Notes under the pieces: model-generated
The model's database searches: none
Seen by the model: the letters and a program-made list of their open reading frames with translations, nothing else
Told to the model about the DNA's origin: nothing
Translations under genes and position numbers: made by a program
Shown here: in pieces, positions 8,130 through 14,029 of the stretch
Numbering within the stretch: the stretch's first letter is position 1
Layout: each line of letters starts with the position of its first letter
NCBI GenBank assembly: GCA_002309615.1
Contig: DBXT01000044.1
Span: 51,495 to 79,527 of the forward strand
Origin: Bacteroidales bacterium UBA1205
GTDB taxonomy: Bacteria > Bacteroidota > Bacteroidia > Bacteroidales > WCHB1-69
Length of the DNA stretch: 28,033 bases
Direction: 5' to 3'

Positions 8130-8241
8130 TTATTATTGATTCTATTTGTTTCCTGAATTTCCCCAAAAATGCTTTCAACTCCTGCTTGCTATATTCAGAA
8201 CGAGCACCCGAAATTATAAATGCAAAAATACTAAAAATCAT
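8113..8241 (-). pseudogene. Short ORF between R2 and the phosphoesterase, possible gene-tail remnant
   Basis: A 42-aa frame opens at an ATG within the R2 palindrome (plus 8239-8241) and stops at 8113-8115, overlapping the start of the phosphoesterase in another frame. After a repeat-derived MIFSIFAF segment it reads SGARSEYSKQELKAFLGKF and then RKQIESIINGITR, which looks like a genuine helical protein tail. The promoter -7 box lies inside the ORF, so it is unlikely to be translated from its ATG. It may be the 3' end of a deleted gene. Family not recognised. Confidence 0.3.
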
Positions 8242-8289
8242 TGAAAATTCAATGTCTCAAGGCAATATTTTTTTCAACAAAGCGGGTGG
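8221..8289 (-). repeat. Promoter repeat copy R2 (ahead of metallophosphoesterase)
   Basis: Minus-strand -7 box TATTTTTG (plus 8223-8230) and -33-like ATTG (plus 8250-8253) are 19 nt apart. The palindrome CATTGAAAATTCAATG occupies 8239-8254. The outer segment with GGCAATATTTTTTTCAAC matches R1 and R3 and ends in GCGGGTGG at 8289. Leader to the phosphoesterase ATG is longer than in the other copies. Confidence 0.75.
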
Positions 8290-8294
8290 TAAGG

Positions 8295-8325
8295 GCACCG
8301 CGAAGCAGTTCGCGTATTTTGGTGC
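8295..8325 (-). terminator. Possible terminator hairpin after the Fic gene
   Basis: CGCGAA (8299-8304) and TTCGCG (8309-8314) form a stem with a GCAG loop, extended by GCACC (8295-8299) and GGTGC (8321-8325) across a TATTTT bulge. It sits 45 nt after the Fic stop on the minus strand. No strong T run follows, so the role is uncertain. Confidence 0.35.
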
Positions 8326-8369
8326 TGTCCGTATGGCTTGCTCCTGCAGCAGGCTAATAATGGAGTGTT

Positions 8370-9545
8370 CTATTTGACTTTCGTTAATTCATTATATAGA
8401 GCCACGCCCTTTACCGTCAACAGGTATTTCTGTCTAGGATGGTTGGGGCGGTCGGGATATTTCATACGAATAAACCGCTCTTTCATGGCTGGTTCAAGGT
8501 GATAATTTAGAAAATTTTTTCTATCTTTAAGTATTCTGGCTTCCATCATCTGTTTGAGACTCATTTCCTCATATCCAACAACCCGCACCAATTCAATGAT
8601 ATTATTATTTTTTGTATAAAACTTACTATCTGTATTTAAGATATATACAGATGTACTTGTGGGGGTACTTGTGGGGGTACTTGTAGGGTCAGCCAAATTC
8701 GGTTGTACGCTCCATTCTGTCGTGGGATGAATGTGCAGGTAACGGTTACGCAAATCCCATTGTTCTCCCAATAGCAGATTGCGAAAGAAGCGTTCCAAAT
8801 ACACAGGTTTATATTCTATTCCTTTATTCACGTTACGGTAATTAGCCCGTACCAGCGCGTTGCGGAAGTACCACGAATGGCAGGCAAATTGTTCATTGTC
8901 AACATCAAATCCCAATGAACGCAAATATTGTATAGTAAACACGGCTGTGGTGCGAGTGTTGCCCTCTCCGAAAGCATGTATTTGCCACAAGCCTGAGACA
9001 AACCGAGCCAAATGCTTTATCAATTCATCAGGGCTCTTCCCTTTGTAGGTGTATGCACGCTCCTGCTCTAGGTCATAATCAATGGCACGACGCAAGTCTT
9101 CCCAATTCAAGTATAGCACCGTATCCCCTTCCAGCACCCATTCCTTCTTGATGATGTCGTATGTACGTAACTCACCGGCATCTTTCATCACCCCTTCAAA
9201 CACACGGCGATGCACCGACTGGTAGCCGCCTGTGCTGAAGTCAAAGGTGGGACTCGACAGCACCTTGACGATGTTCGACGATACACGGTCGGCTTCCTCC
9301 GTGCTATCATCGTGGACACCGCGAGTGTTTTTGATAATGTAATATTGGTTAACTAGTTCGCGGACCTCGTCAATAGTAATATCACCCTCAATGTGCTTGC
9401 GGGCCGTGTCTTGCAGGTAATTCGACACCTTTAAGCCGTCCACCGCCTGAAGGCCGATAGCTGTCTGCCAATAGCCTGCTTTTTCCCTCTTATCAGGCTC
9501 CCCTTGCCGGATGTACTCGTCAAAGTTTGGGTATTCGTCTGTCAT
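8370..9545 (-). CDS. Fic-domain protein with C-terminal winged-helix region
   Basis: 391 aa from the ATG at 9543-9545. The Fic core holds HAFGEGNTR at residues 190-198, matching the HxFxxGNxR AMPylation motif with catalytic H190, and an N-terminal Fic/DOC extension starting MTDEYPNFDEYIRQGEPDKR, characteristic of a Bacteroidota Fic subfamily. After the Fic core comes a Thr/Ser/Pro linker (DPTSTPTSTPTSTSV, residues 286-300) and a likely winged-helix domain ending in RQKYLLTVKGVALYNEL. Such proteins transfer AMP to target proteins and often act as toxins or regulators. A longer frame starts at 9590, but that ATG lies within the promoter repeat upstream of the -7 box, so 9545 is preferred. Promoter repeat R3 ends about 20 nt before the start. 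Confidence 0.9.
   Translation of the reverse strand: MTDEYPNFDEYIRQGEPDKREKAGYWQTAIGLQAVDGLKVSNYLQDTARKHIEGDITIDEVRELVNQYYIIKNTRGVHDDSTEEADRVSSNIVKVLSSPTFDFSTGGYQSVHRRVFEGVMKDAGELRTYDIIKKEWVLEGDTVLYLNWEDLRRAIDYDLEQERAYTYKGKSPDELIKHLARFVSGLWQIHAFGEGNTRTTAVFTIQYLRSLGFDVDNEQFACHSWYFRNALVRANYRNVNKGIEYKPVYLERFFRNLLLGEQWDLRNRYLHIHPTTEWSVQPNLADPTSTPTSTPTSTSVYILNTDSKFYTKNNNIIELVRVVGYEEMSLKQMMEARILKDRKNFLNYHLEPAMKERFIRMKYPDRPNHPRQKYLLTVKGVALYNELTKVK
8655..8690. repeat. 12-bp tandem repeat coding a TSTP linker
   Basis: ACTTGTGGGGGT occurs twice in tandem (8655-8678), followed by a third diverged unit (8679-8690). In the Fic frame each unit codes for four residues of a Pro/Thr/Ser linker. Unit-length changes would keep the frame. 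Confidence 0.7.
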
Positions 9546-9569
9546 GTCAATGGCTTCTGATTTTGTATT

Positions 9570-9645
9570 TGCAAAAATATATAAAAACATTGAAATATCA
9601 ATGAATCAAGGCAATATTTTTTTTCAAAAAAAAGCAGGTGGAGAG
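9570..9645 (-). repeat. Promoter repeat copy R3 (ahead of Fic)
   Basis: Minus-strand -7 TATTTTTG (plus 9572-9579) and -33-like ATTG (plus 9599-9602), 19 nt apart. The palindrome here is CATTGAAATATCAATG (9588-9603) with 6-bp arms. The outer segment GGCAATATTTTTTTTC to GCAGGTGGAGAG matches R1. The Fic ATG lies about 27 nt from the -7 box. Confidence 0.75.
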
Positions 9646-9651
9646 GAAAAA

Positions 9652-9671
9652 GGAGGGAGGGGGCGGGGGGG
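9652..9671 (+). other. G-rich tract with G-quadruplex potential
   Basis: GGAGGGAGGGGGCGGGGGGG on the plus strand has G runs of 3, 5 and 7, and the last can supply two GGG runs, so it meets the four-run quadruplex pattern with very short loops. It stands between the Fic promoter and the end of the four-helix gene in an otherwise AT-rich genome. On the transcribed (minus) sense strand it is C-rich. Confidence 0.6.
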
Positions 9672-9690
9672 TATATTGTCTGCTATGTTT

Positions 9691-10332
9691 TCAGGGTTCA
9701 GGAGTGTTGGGGGTGTTTCGTTTTTTGCGGTAATTCATGCGGCTTTGGAACATTAGTTCCCTGATACCACCTTCTTTTACAAAACGGTCTTGCATGGTTA
9801 TCAATAGTTTGTGCAGCATATACATAGCTTGATGGATGAGCGTTATGCACAGGTTGGCAATTTCTTCATCGTTCATTTGCCGGACTTTTTCGGCATATTC
9901 ATTTTTAATTTGCTCACTGCGGGCATATTGTCGCATTTTTTCATAACGGGGATGTTGGTTTCCCCATTGTTGCAGGTTACGCACCCGTAGATAGTCCTCA
10001 TAATCGTCAAGTAACTCCTCAAGGCTGGCTTTTGCCACATTAGTGAGTTTGATTTCAGTTTCTCCGGAAGTGGCAGCGGCTTGGTTGCCTTCGGCAATAT
10101 TTTGCTTACCCGAGCGAGCCGCTTGCTCCATTTGATCAATGGTGCGGTCTCCCCTTCTAAGATATTTTTTTGTAAAATAAAATGTGATATCATAAATCAT
10201 CTCCGTAACCTGATATACCCGCAAATGACGATAATGTCCATGCTGAGGAAGAAAGGTTATCGGTTCATTTGCGTCATTCTGATTATTTAGCGTTTTCTGA
10301 ACCTTTTGCTTATTTTGATTATCTTGGTTCAT
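9691..10332 (-). CDS. Four-helix-bundle protein with suffix domain
   Basis: 213 aa. The part from residue 36 matches the four-helix-bundle family related to S23/Avd proteins (RVYQVTEMIYDITFYFTKKY, then GDRTIDQMEQAARSGKQNIAEG at 61-82), followed by the Bacteroidota 'suffix' domain ending in ALITLIHQAMYMLHKLL-type sequence (residues about 165-183) and a basic tail. The N-terminal 28 residues (MNQDNQNKQKVQKTL...NEPITFL) also occur in the stub at 6713-6844, which marks the two as paralogs. Function of the family is unknown; relatives serve diversity-generating retroelements, but no reverse transcriptase or template repeat is seen here. The ATG lies 18 nt from the -7 box of promoter repeat R4. Confidence 0.85.
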   Translation of the reverse strand: MNQDNQNKQKVQKTLNNQNDANEPITFLPQHGHYRHLRVYQVTEMIYDITFYFTKKYLRRGDRTIDQMEQAARSGKQNIAEGNQAAATSGETEIKLTNVAKASLEELLDDYEDYLRVRNLQQWGNQHPRYEKMRQYARSEQIKNEYAEKVRQMNDEEIANLCITLIHQAMYMLHKLLITMQDRFVKEGGIRELMFQSRMNYRKKRNTPNTPEP

Positions 10333-10348
10333 AAGATGCTTTTATTTT

Positions 10349-10412
10349 GCAAAAATACAAAAAATCATTGAAAATTCAAAAATTTTCGGAAACATTTTTA
10401 CAAAAAAAGGCG
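10349..10412 (-). repeat. Promoter repeat copy R4 (ahead of four-helix gene), palindrome lost
   Basis: Minus-strand -7 TATTTTTG (plus 10350-10357) and a perfect -33 TTTG (plus 10377-10380) are 19 nt apart, a full match to the Bacteroides promoter consensus. The right palindrome arm is TTCAAAA instead of TTCAATG, so the palindrome of R1-R3 is broken. The outer half beyond 10380 is strongly diverged. Identity with R1 continues through the start of the downstream gene. Confidence 0.75.
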
Positions 10413-10431
10413 TAGCCATGAGGTTACGTCT

Positions 10432-10470
10432 TGTAAACATCCCCTTTTTAGGACAATTCTACATTGGACT
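10432..10470 (-). repeat. Left copy of a 39-bp inverted repeat, IS-end-like
   Basis: The reverse complement of 10432-10470 matches 27469-27507 at 37 of 39 positions, with the shared core CTAAAAAGGGGATGTTTACA. No transposase gene lies next to either copy. Best read as solitary insertion-sequence ends or a small non-autonomous element. Confidence 0.6.
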
Positions 10471-10500
10471 AAAAAAATACTAAAAACCATTAAAACATCT
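10471..10500 (-). repeat. Possible decayed fifth promoter-repeat copy
   Basis: AAAAAAATACTAAAAACCAT, then TAAAACATCT, resembles the inner half of R1/R2 (AAAAATACTAAAAAtCATTG). The -7 box has lost its G and the palindrome is gone. It lies upstream of the DUF4956 gene's stop, so it drives nothing obvious. Confidence 0.3.
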
Positions 10501-10513
10501 ATCAATAAAGACT

Positions 10514-11254
10514 TTAGTTTTCCATGAATTCCTTGTATTTTACCATGTTGTCTATACTATTTGTTTCATTGGTTGAAGGTATGTAATACACTTTGATATA
10601 TGCCACATCCCTTAAAAAATCGATGTGTCCTATTTCCAATTTAAAAATATTCAAGCCGGTACGCTCTTTTAAATCAGCCATAAGCGCTTCTTCTTTTCCG
10701 AGTTTCACCAATTCTATTTTATCGTATAATATTATTTTGGCAGCCTGGTGTTTTAAAGCTTTGTTACCATCGAATATCCATATCAGCAATATAAATAAAG
10801 CGTTTATAATCAATAGATTGACATATCCGTGTGTCATAGCCAATCCGTTGATGACCGATATGCCGATGATAACAAACAAATAAGTCATTTCCCTGATAGG
10901 CACTGTTTCGGTACGATAGCGTATCATGCTGAATATGGCAAACAAACCCAAGGCAAAGCCCATGCCCAAGTTAACATTGTTGAGCAAAAACATTAATAAA
11001 AAGACCGTTATACTGAACAGTATAAAGGTGAAATAATAATCGGTGCGCCGACTTTTTCTATAATAAAAGAAATGTACTATAATCCAGCATATCAACAAAT
11101 TGAATGCGAACAAAACCAAAAGGGTAAGCAAACTTTCTTTTTGTATCACCGGGATGCCCAAAATATCATTGGGAGACGAAATTTCCTGCATTTTGGAAAA
11201 TTCTCTTGCTATAGAAGGGTCAAAATCTTGTTGGATGTTAAAAAAATTATACAT
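10514..11254 (-). CDS. DUF4956 membrane protein
   Basis: 246 aa. Hydrophobic segments lie at about residues 41-66, 75-95, 97-112 and 122-162, with the family's conserved GMGFALGLFAIFSMIRYRTETVPIREMTYLF-type stretch centred on residue 110 (key IRYRTE). The C-terminal third is a soluble domain. The gene follows the VTC-domain gene by 14 nt and the pair is a known association in bacteria, often next to CotH-like kinases. The biochemical role is not established; a membrane partner for polyphosphate or a related polymer is a guess from the VTC neighbour. Confidence 0.85.
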   Translation of the reverse strand: MYNFFNIQQDFDPSIAREFSKMQEISSPNDILGIPVIQKESLLTLLVLFAFNLLICWIIVHFFYYRKSRRTDYYFTFILFSITVFLLMFLLNNVNLGMGFALGLFAIFSMIRYRTETVPIREMTYLFVIIGISVINGLAMTHGYVNLLIINALFILLIWIFDGNKALKHQAAKIILYDKIELVKLGKEEALMADLKERTGLNIFKLEIGHIDFLRDVAYIKVYYIPSTNETNSIDNMVKYKEFMEN

Positions 11255-11268
11255 AATTATTGTTTTAA

Positions 11269-12033
11269 TTAATTATTATTCAAACGATTGATAAACAATA
11301 GTTTTTCTTTAAACCTGTTGGCTTTTGTTTGCGGGCGGGTAAGAATGGTACCCAAGCAATATTTACTTATTTTACGCGGTTTGATACGCATGTCAAAAAG
11401 CACTTGCTTAAAAAAGGAAGGCTTACGGGCATCTTGTTTGAGTTCCATAATAACCAAATTGCCCGCAAAAGCATGCTTACAGGTGGCATGGTTGTAAAAT
11501 GTTATATCCGTATCGATGGTAATACGCTCGGTTTTGTCGTAGTTTACCATGGTGATACGCTTGAAATCGGTTTGCACCTGCGCCTTTAAATCGGAAACGG
11601 GATAGGGTATATATTGTTGAACAAAACGGACAATGTATGGTTGTTGCAACATATTTTGCCACTCTTCTTTATGGATGGCTATGCGTTTCTTTTTGGTACG
11701 TCCGTGATTGTTTTTTTGTTTTACTTCGCAAAAAACATTTTCGGTGTAGCCGTATATTCGAGAGCGTAGTTTTTGTCTGCACAATTTTTTATTATGATGA
11801 GCCATATACATTTGCACATCATCGGTATCGTAATAAAGTGTACTATAAGGAATTATATGTTCATTGTTGACCACTTGAACATAATAATGTGCCTGCAGAT
11901 GCCGCAATATGCTTTCCAACTCAGTGATGGACACCATGTATTTGGTATCCACCCTGTTCATCAGTTTAACTGCAGCCATTTCTTCCAACGAAACAGGCTT
12001 GAACAAATGTAGCAATTGTTCTAATTCTTTCAC
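11269..12033 (-). CDS. VTC-domain (polyphosphate polymerase-like) protein
   Basis: 254 aa. Features of the VTC/triphosphate-tunnel fold are visible: NRVDTKY at residues 26-32, STLYYDTDD at 64-72, basic strands RQKLRSRIY (86-94), the acidic-basic CEVKQK (102-107) and GRTKKKR (111-117), and a later MELKQDARKPSFFK. In yeast Vtc4 this fold makes polyphosphate from ATP inside a basic tunnel. The bacterial members paired with DUF4956 are predicted but not proven to do so. It is translated just 2 nt after the upstream secreted-repeat gene and 14 nt before DUF4956, consistent with one transcript. Confidence 0.85.
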   Translation of the reverse strand: MKELEQLLHLFKPVSLEEMAAVKLMNRVDTKYMVSITELESILRHLQAHYYVQVVNNEHIIPYSTLYYDTDDVQMYMAHHNKKLCRQKLRSRIYGYTENVFCEVKQKNNHGRTKKKRIAIHKEEWQNMLQQPYIVRFVQQYIPYPVSDLKAQVQTDFKRITMVNYDKTERITIDTDITFYNHATCKHAFAGNLVIMELKQDARKPSFFKQVLFDMRIKPRKISKYCLGTILTRPQTKANRFKEKLLFINRLNNN

Positions 12034-12035
12034 AA

Positions 12036-12455
12036 TTATTTATTGAATATATATTCAAAATCCTTACTGCTTATCAGTTTGCCGTTGGGCGAATAGTTGT
12101 ATTGCTTTTTTTTGCTGCCGTCGGGATAATATTCAAATTTTCTTATTCTTACGGGTTTGTTTCTGTTATCGTATTCCACCTCCCGAATACATTTTCCGGC
12201 ATCGTTGTATTCGTATGTGATGCGATATTTTTGCCCGTAGTTGGCATACTCTATTTCTTCTATTTTCAACCCCTTGGCGTTGTATTTGGTGATGTGGTCC
12301 AAATAACGATTTTTGTGTCCTGCCAAGGTATTCCATTCCTTAATGGTTAAATTGGCACGACGCTCTCGTTTTTCCTGTATGGTTTGTGCTTGTAAAGCTA
12401 CACTTATCAAGCATAACATCGCACATATCCCCGCTATTTTAAGTTTTTTTGCCAT
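12036..12455 (-). CDS. Secreted YwqK/RHS-like repeat protein
   Basis: 139 aa from the ATG at 12453-12455, chosen because it opens a clean signal peptide (MAKKLKIAGICAMLCLISVALQAQ); a longer frame from 12536 would bury it. The mature part has three or four short repeats of the kind YNDAGKCIREVEYDN, YYPDGSKKKQYNYS, SPNGKLISSKDFEY, typical of beta-hairpin repeats that mirror MORN/YwqK or RHS units. Probably exported to the periplasm or outer membrane. It leads the three-gene set with the VTC and DUF4956 proteins. Function unknown. Confidence 0.7.
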   Translation of the reverse strand: MAKKLKIAGICAMLCLISVALQAQTIQEKRERRANLTIKEWNTLAGHKNRYLDHITKYNAKGLKIEEIEYANYGQKYRITYEYNDAGKCIREVEYDNRNKPVRIRKFEYYPDGSKKKQYNYSPNGKLISSKDFEYIFNK

Positions 12456-12532
12456 ACATTTATGTTTACAACACACTTTATTTTGTAATGATAACCAACT
12501 TATAGTCAGCAACAGGTTACAATACCGATTTT

Positions 12533-12685
12533 TCATAACTTGCTGAAACCATAAGTTGTATTATTCATTTTAACAATATACATGCCATAAGCATTATCGG
12601 ACACATCTATTGTGGGATAAATCATGCTTTTGGGGGGTAACGGCCTGTATTTATGCACTATTCTCCCTCTGATATGTCCGTTGGT
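12533..12685 (-). pseudogene. Orphan type IX secretion C-terminal sorting-domain fragment
   Basis: An open stretch from a stop at 12686-12688 down to TGA at 12533-12535 ends in GRIVHKYRPLPPKS, then IDVSDNAYGMYIVKMNN and TTYGFSKL. This has the pattern of the last two strands of type A T9SS sorting domains (Gx(2)V, IDVS, GxYIVK, short C-terminal K-L). No N-terminal passenger or start codon is present. It is therefore the tail of a decayed secreted protein. The neighbouring porQ shows that the host has, or had, the T9SS. Confidence 0.6.
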
Positions 12686-12724
12686 TCAACCGACATAAGT
12701 TATTTTCAAATGCTATTTTTTTTG

Positions 12725-13231
12725 TTAAAAAGCATACCTTACGGACAAATTTACGCCCCAATCGAAGTATTCGGCATCAAAATAATCATCGAATGCCATG
12801 CCGAAACCGGGACGGAAATCAAATTGCAAGGTAAGAGGAATATTGAATTTATATTCCAAACCGCCTATGGCATTAATGCCGAATTTACCAAAATCCGCTC
12901 TTCCATATCCCCAATAATCGAATCCGTAGCCCAAACTAAAACCACCGCCTACAAACCAATACAAGCCGCCTGTAGCGTTGGCTTCGTACATAAAATTAGG
13001 ATTCAGTTCAAAATCAAACACTCTGGCGGAATAATCTTCAAAAGCTCCTTCGGTAAGCTTAACGCCCAAATCTACGCTTATGGCGAAATTGCCGGTTACC
13101 AATGTTTTGTATGAAAATCCGTTCATACTGCCTATCACTCCTCCTATGCTATGTTTATATTGTGCATGGGATACTTGAGACAAACCCATTAAAAGAGTTA
13201 ATACCAAACCGATTTTTACTATTCTTTTCAT
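12725..13231 (-). CDS. Small outer-membrane beta-barrel protein
   Basis: 168 aa. A signal peptide (MKRIVKIGLVLTLLMGLSQVSHAQ) is followed by alternating Gly- and aromatic-rich strands (GGLYWFVGGGFSLGYGF, PLTLQFDFRPGFGMAF) and a C-terminal strand ending in VRYAF, with terminal Phe as expected for barrel assembly. It resembles the next gene upstream (13365-13892) in layout and in the shared FDFRP...LxVRYxF end, so the two are paralogs. No specific function can be given. A -7 box lies at 13257-13264. Confidence 0.75.
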   Translation of the reverse strand: MKRIVKIGLVLTLLMGLSQVSHAQYKHSIGGVIGSMNGFSYKTLVTGNFAISVDLGVKLTEGAFEDYSARVFDFELNPNFMYEANATGGLYWFVGGGFSLGYGFDYWGYGRADFGKFGINAIGGLEYKFNIPLTLQFDFRPGFGMAFDDYFDAEYFDWGVNLSVRYAF

Positions 13232-13256
13232 TTGCTTTATGTTTTAATTAATTTTA

Positions 13257-13264
13257 CAAAGATA
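13257..13264 (-). promoter_or_regulatory. -7 promoter box for the 12725-13231 barrel gene
   Basis: Minus strand TATCTTTG fits TAnnTTTG, 25 nt ahead of the start codon. A TTTG lies 14 nt further upstream, shorter than the usual 19-21. Confidence 0.45.
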
Positions 13265-13310
13265 CTAATTTATATCATCAAAACTATATACCCTGCATTT
13301 TTTTATTGAT

Positions 13311-13343
13311 AAAAAGGAGCACTAAAATTTAGTGCTCCTTTTT
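13311..13343. terminator. Perfect bidirectional terminator hairpin
   Basis: AAAAAGGAGCACTAAA (13311-13326) pairs perfectly with TTTAGTGCTCCTTTTT (13328-13343) around a single A. It has an A tract before and T tract after on either strand. It lies 22 nt after the stop of the 13365-13892 gene, so it most likely ends that transcript and separates the two paralogs. Confidence 0.85.
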
Positions 13344-13364
13344 ATATGCATTTTCATTCATCTA

Positions 13365-13892
13365 CTATTTAGAACCGAAAGAATAACGTACTCCCAATGC
13401 TAAATCAAACAATCCGTGAAGGTGGAAACCGGCATGATAATGACCTGCTGCATGATCGTAATGGAATGCCGGACCTAAAGTAGGACGGAAGTCCAAACTG
13501 AGTTGCAACGGGAACCAGAAAGTATAAGACAAACCTATTTGTCCTGCTACTCCTACATACCACCAAGAATGGTCTACATAGTCAGGATCATTATACCAAT
13601 GTTCGCGGAAACCAAAACCGCCGGCTCCACCGACACCTGCATACCAATCCCATGTTCCTTTAGGAGTCCAATTAGGAGATGCAAATATCCAGTCATAAAC
13701 TACTGCAGCATGCACACCCAAAGCGGGAAGATAAAAAGCACCTGCATCAACTTCCAAAAATCCATTGCCGATTCCATGTTGATAACTGAATTCAACATTA
13801 TAACCCAAACGACCACCGATTGCTCTCGGTTGAGCCACTATGGTTACGGCAATACCTAATACTAATGTGAGTGTTAAAACTAATTTTTTCAT
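13365..13892 (-). CDS. Small outer-membrane beta-barrel protein, paralog
   Basis: 175 aa. Signal peptide MKKLVLTLTLVLGIAVTIVAQ, then strands rich in Gly, Trp and Tyr (TWDWYAGVGGAGGFGF, SWWYVGVAGQIGLSYTF) and PLQLSLDFRPTLGPAFHYD. A His-rich stretch HYDHAAGHYHAGFHLHG near residues 148-164 could bind metal but this is a guess. The C-terminal strand is LGVRYSFGSK. It shares layout and the DFRP motif with the downstream gene. Function unknown. It has its own promoter box and terminator. Confidence 0.75.
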   Translation of the reverse strand: MKKLVLTLTLVLGIAVTIVAQPRAIGGRLGYNVEFSYQHGIGNGFLEVDAGAFYLPALGVHAAVVYDWIFASPNWTPKGTWDWYAGVGGAGGFGFREHWYNDPDYVDHSWWYVGVAGQIGLSYTFWFPLQLSLDFRPTLGPAFHYDHAAGHYHAGFHLHGLFDLALGVRYSFGSK

Positions 13893-13943
13893 TTTTCTTG
13901 TTTTAAATTTTACTACTCTATTATTTATTTGTTAATGATAATG

Positions 13944-13951
13944 CAAAAGTA
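13944..13951 (-). promoter_or_regulatory. -7 promoter box for the 13365-13892 barrel gene
   Basis: Minus strand TACTTTTG fits TAnnTTTG, 51 nt ahead of the start codon; no clear -33 box. Confidence 0.4.
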
Positions 13952-14029
13952 TCATTATTATTTGAAAATAACATGACTTTTACCCTATTTTTTTATTCCA
14001 ATGGTTTTAGTATATTATAAATCTGTATG

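Larger units (their letters stand above)
10333..10513. other. Spacer holding R4, an IS-like end and a decayed repeat
   Basis: This 181-bp stretch has no gene. It contains promoter repeat R4, the left copy of a 39-bp inverted repeat (10432-10470), and a sequence at 10471-10500 resembling the inner half of the promoter repeat. It separates the accessory array from the core region. Confidence 0.6.

Noticed and set aside
9546..9590. Fic start at 9590 (MFLYIFANTKSEAID)
   Set aside because: The ATG lies inside the repeat palindrome and upstream of the -7 box; the same MxFxIFA reading arises in every repeat copy and is closed by a stop in R1 and R4. The family N-terminus begins at MTDEYPNF.
9691..10332. 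Avd subunit of a diversity-generating retroelement
   Set aside because: The four-helix fold is shared with Avd, but there is no reverse transcriptase, no template/variable repeat pair and the suffix domain marks a different family.
6860..10412. CRISPR array or integron attC array
   Set aside because: The repeats are four in number, over 1 kb apart and each tied to a promoter and gene; no cas genes, no integrase and no attC-type core sites are visible.
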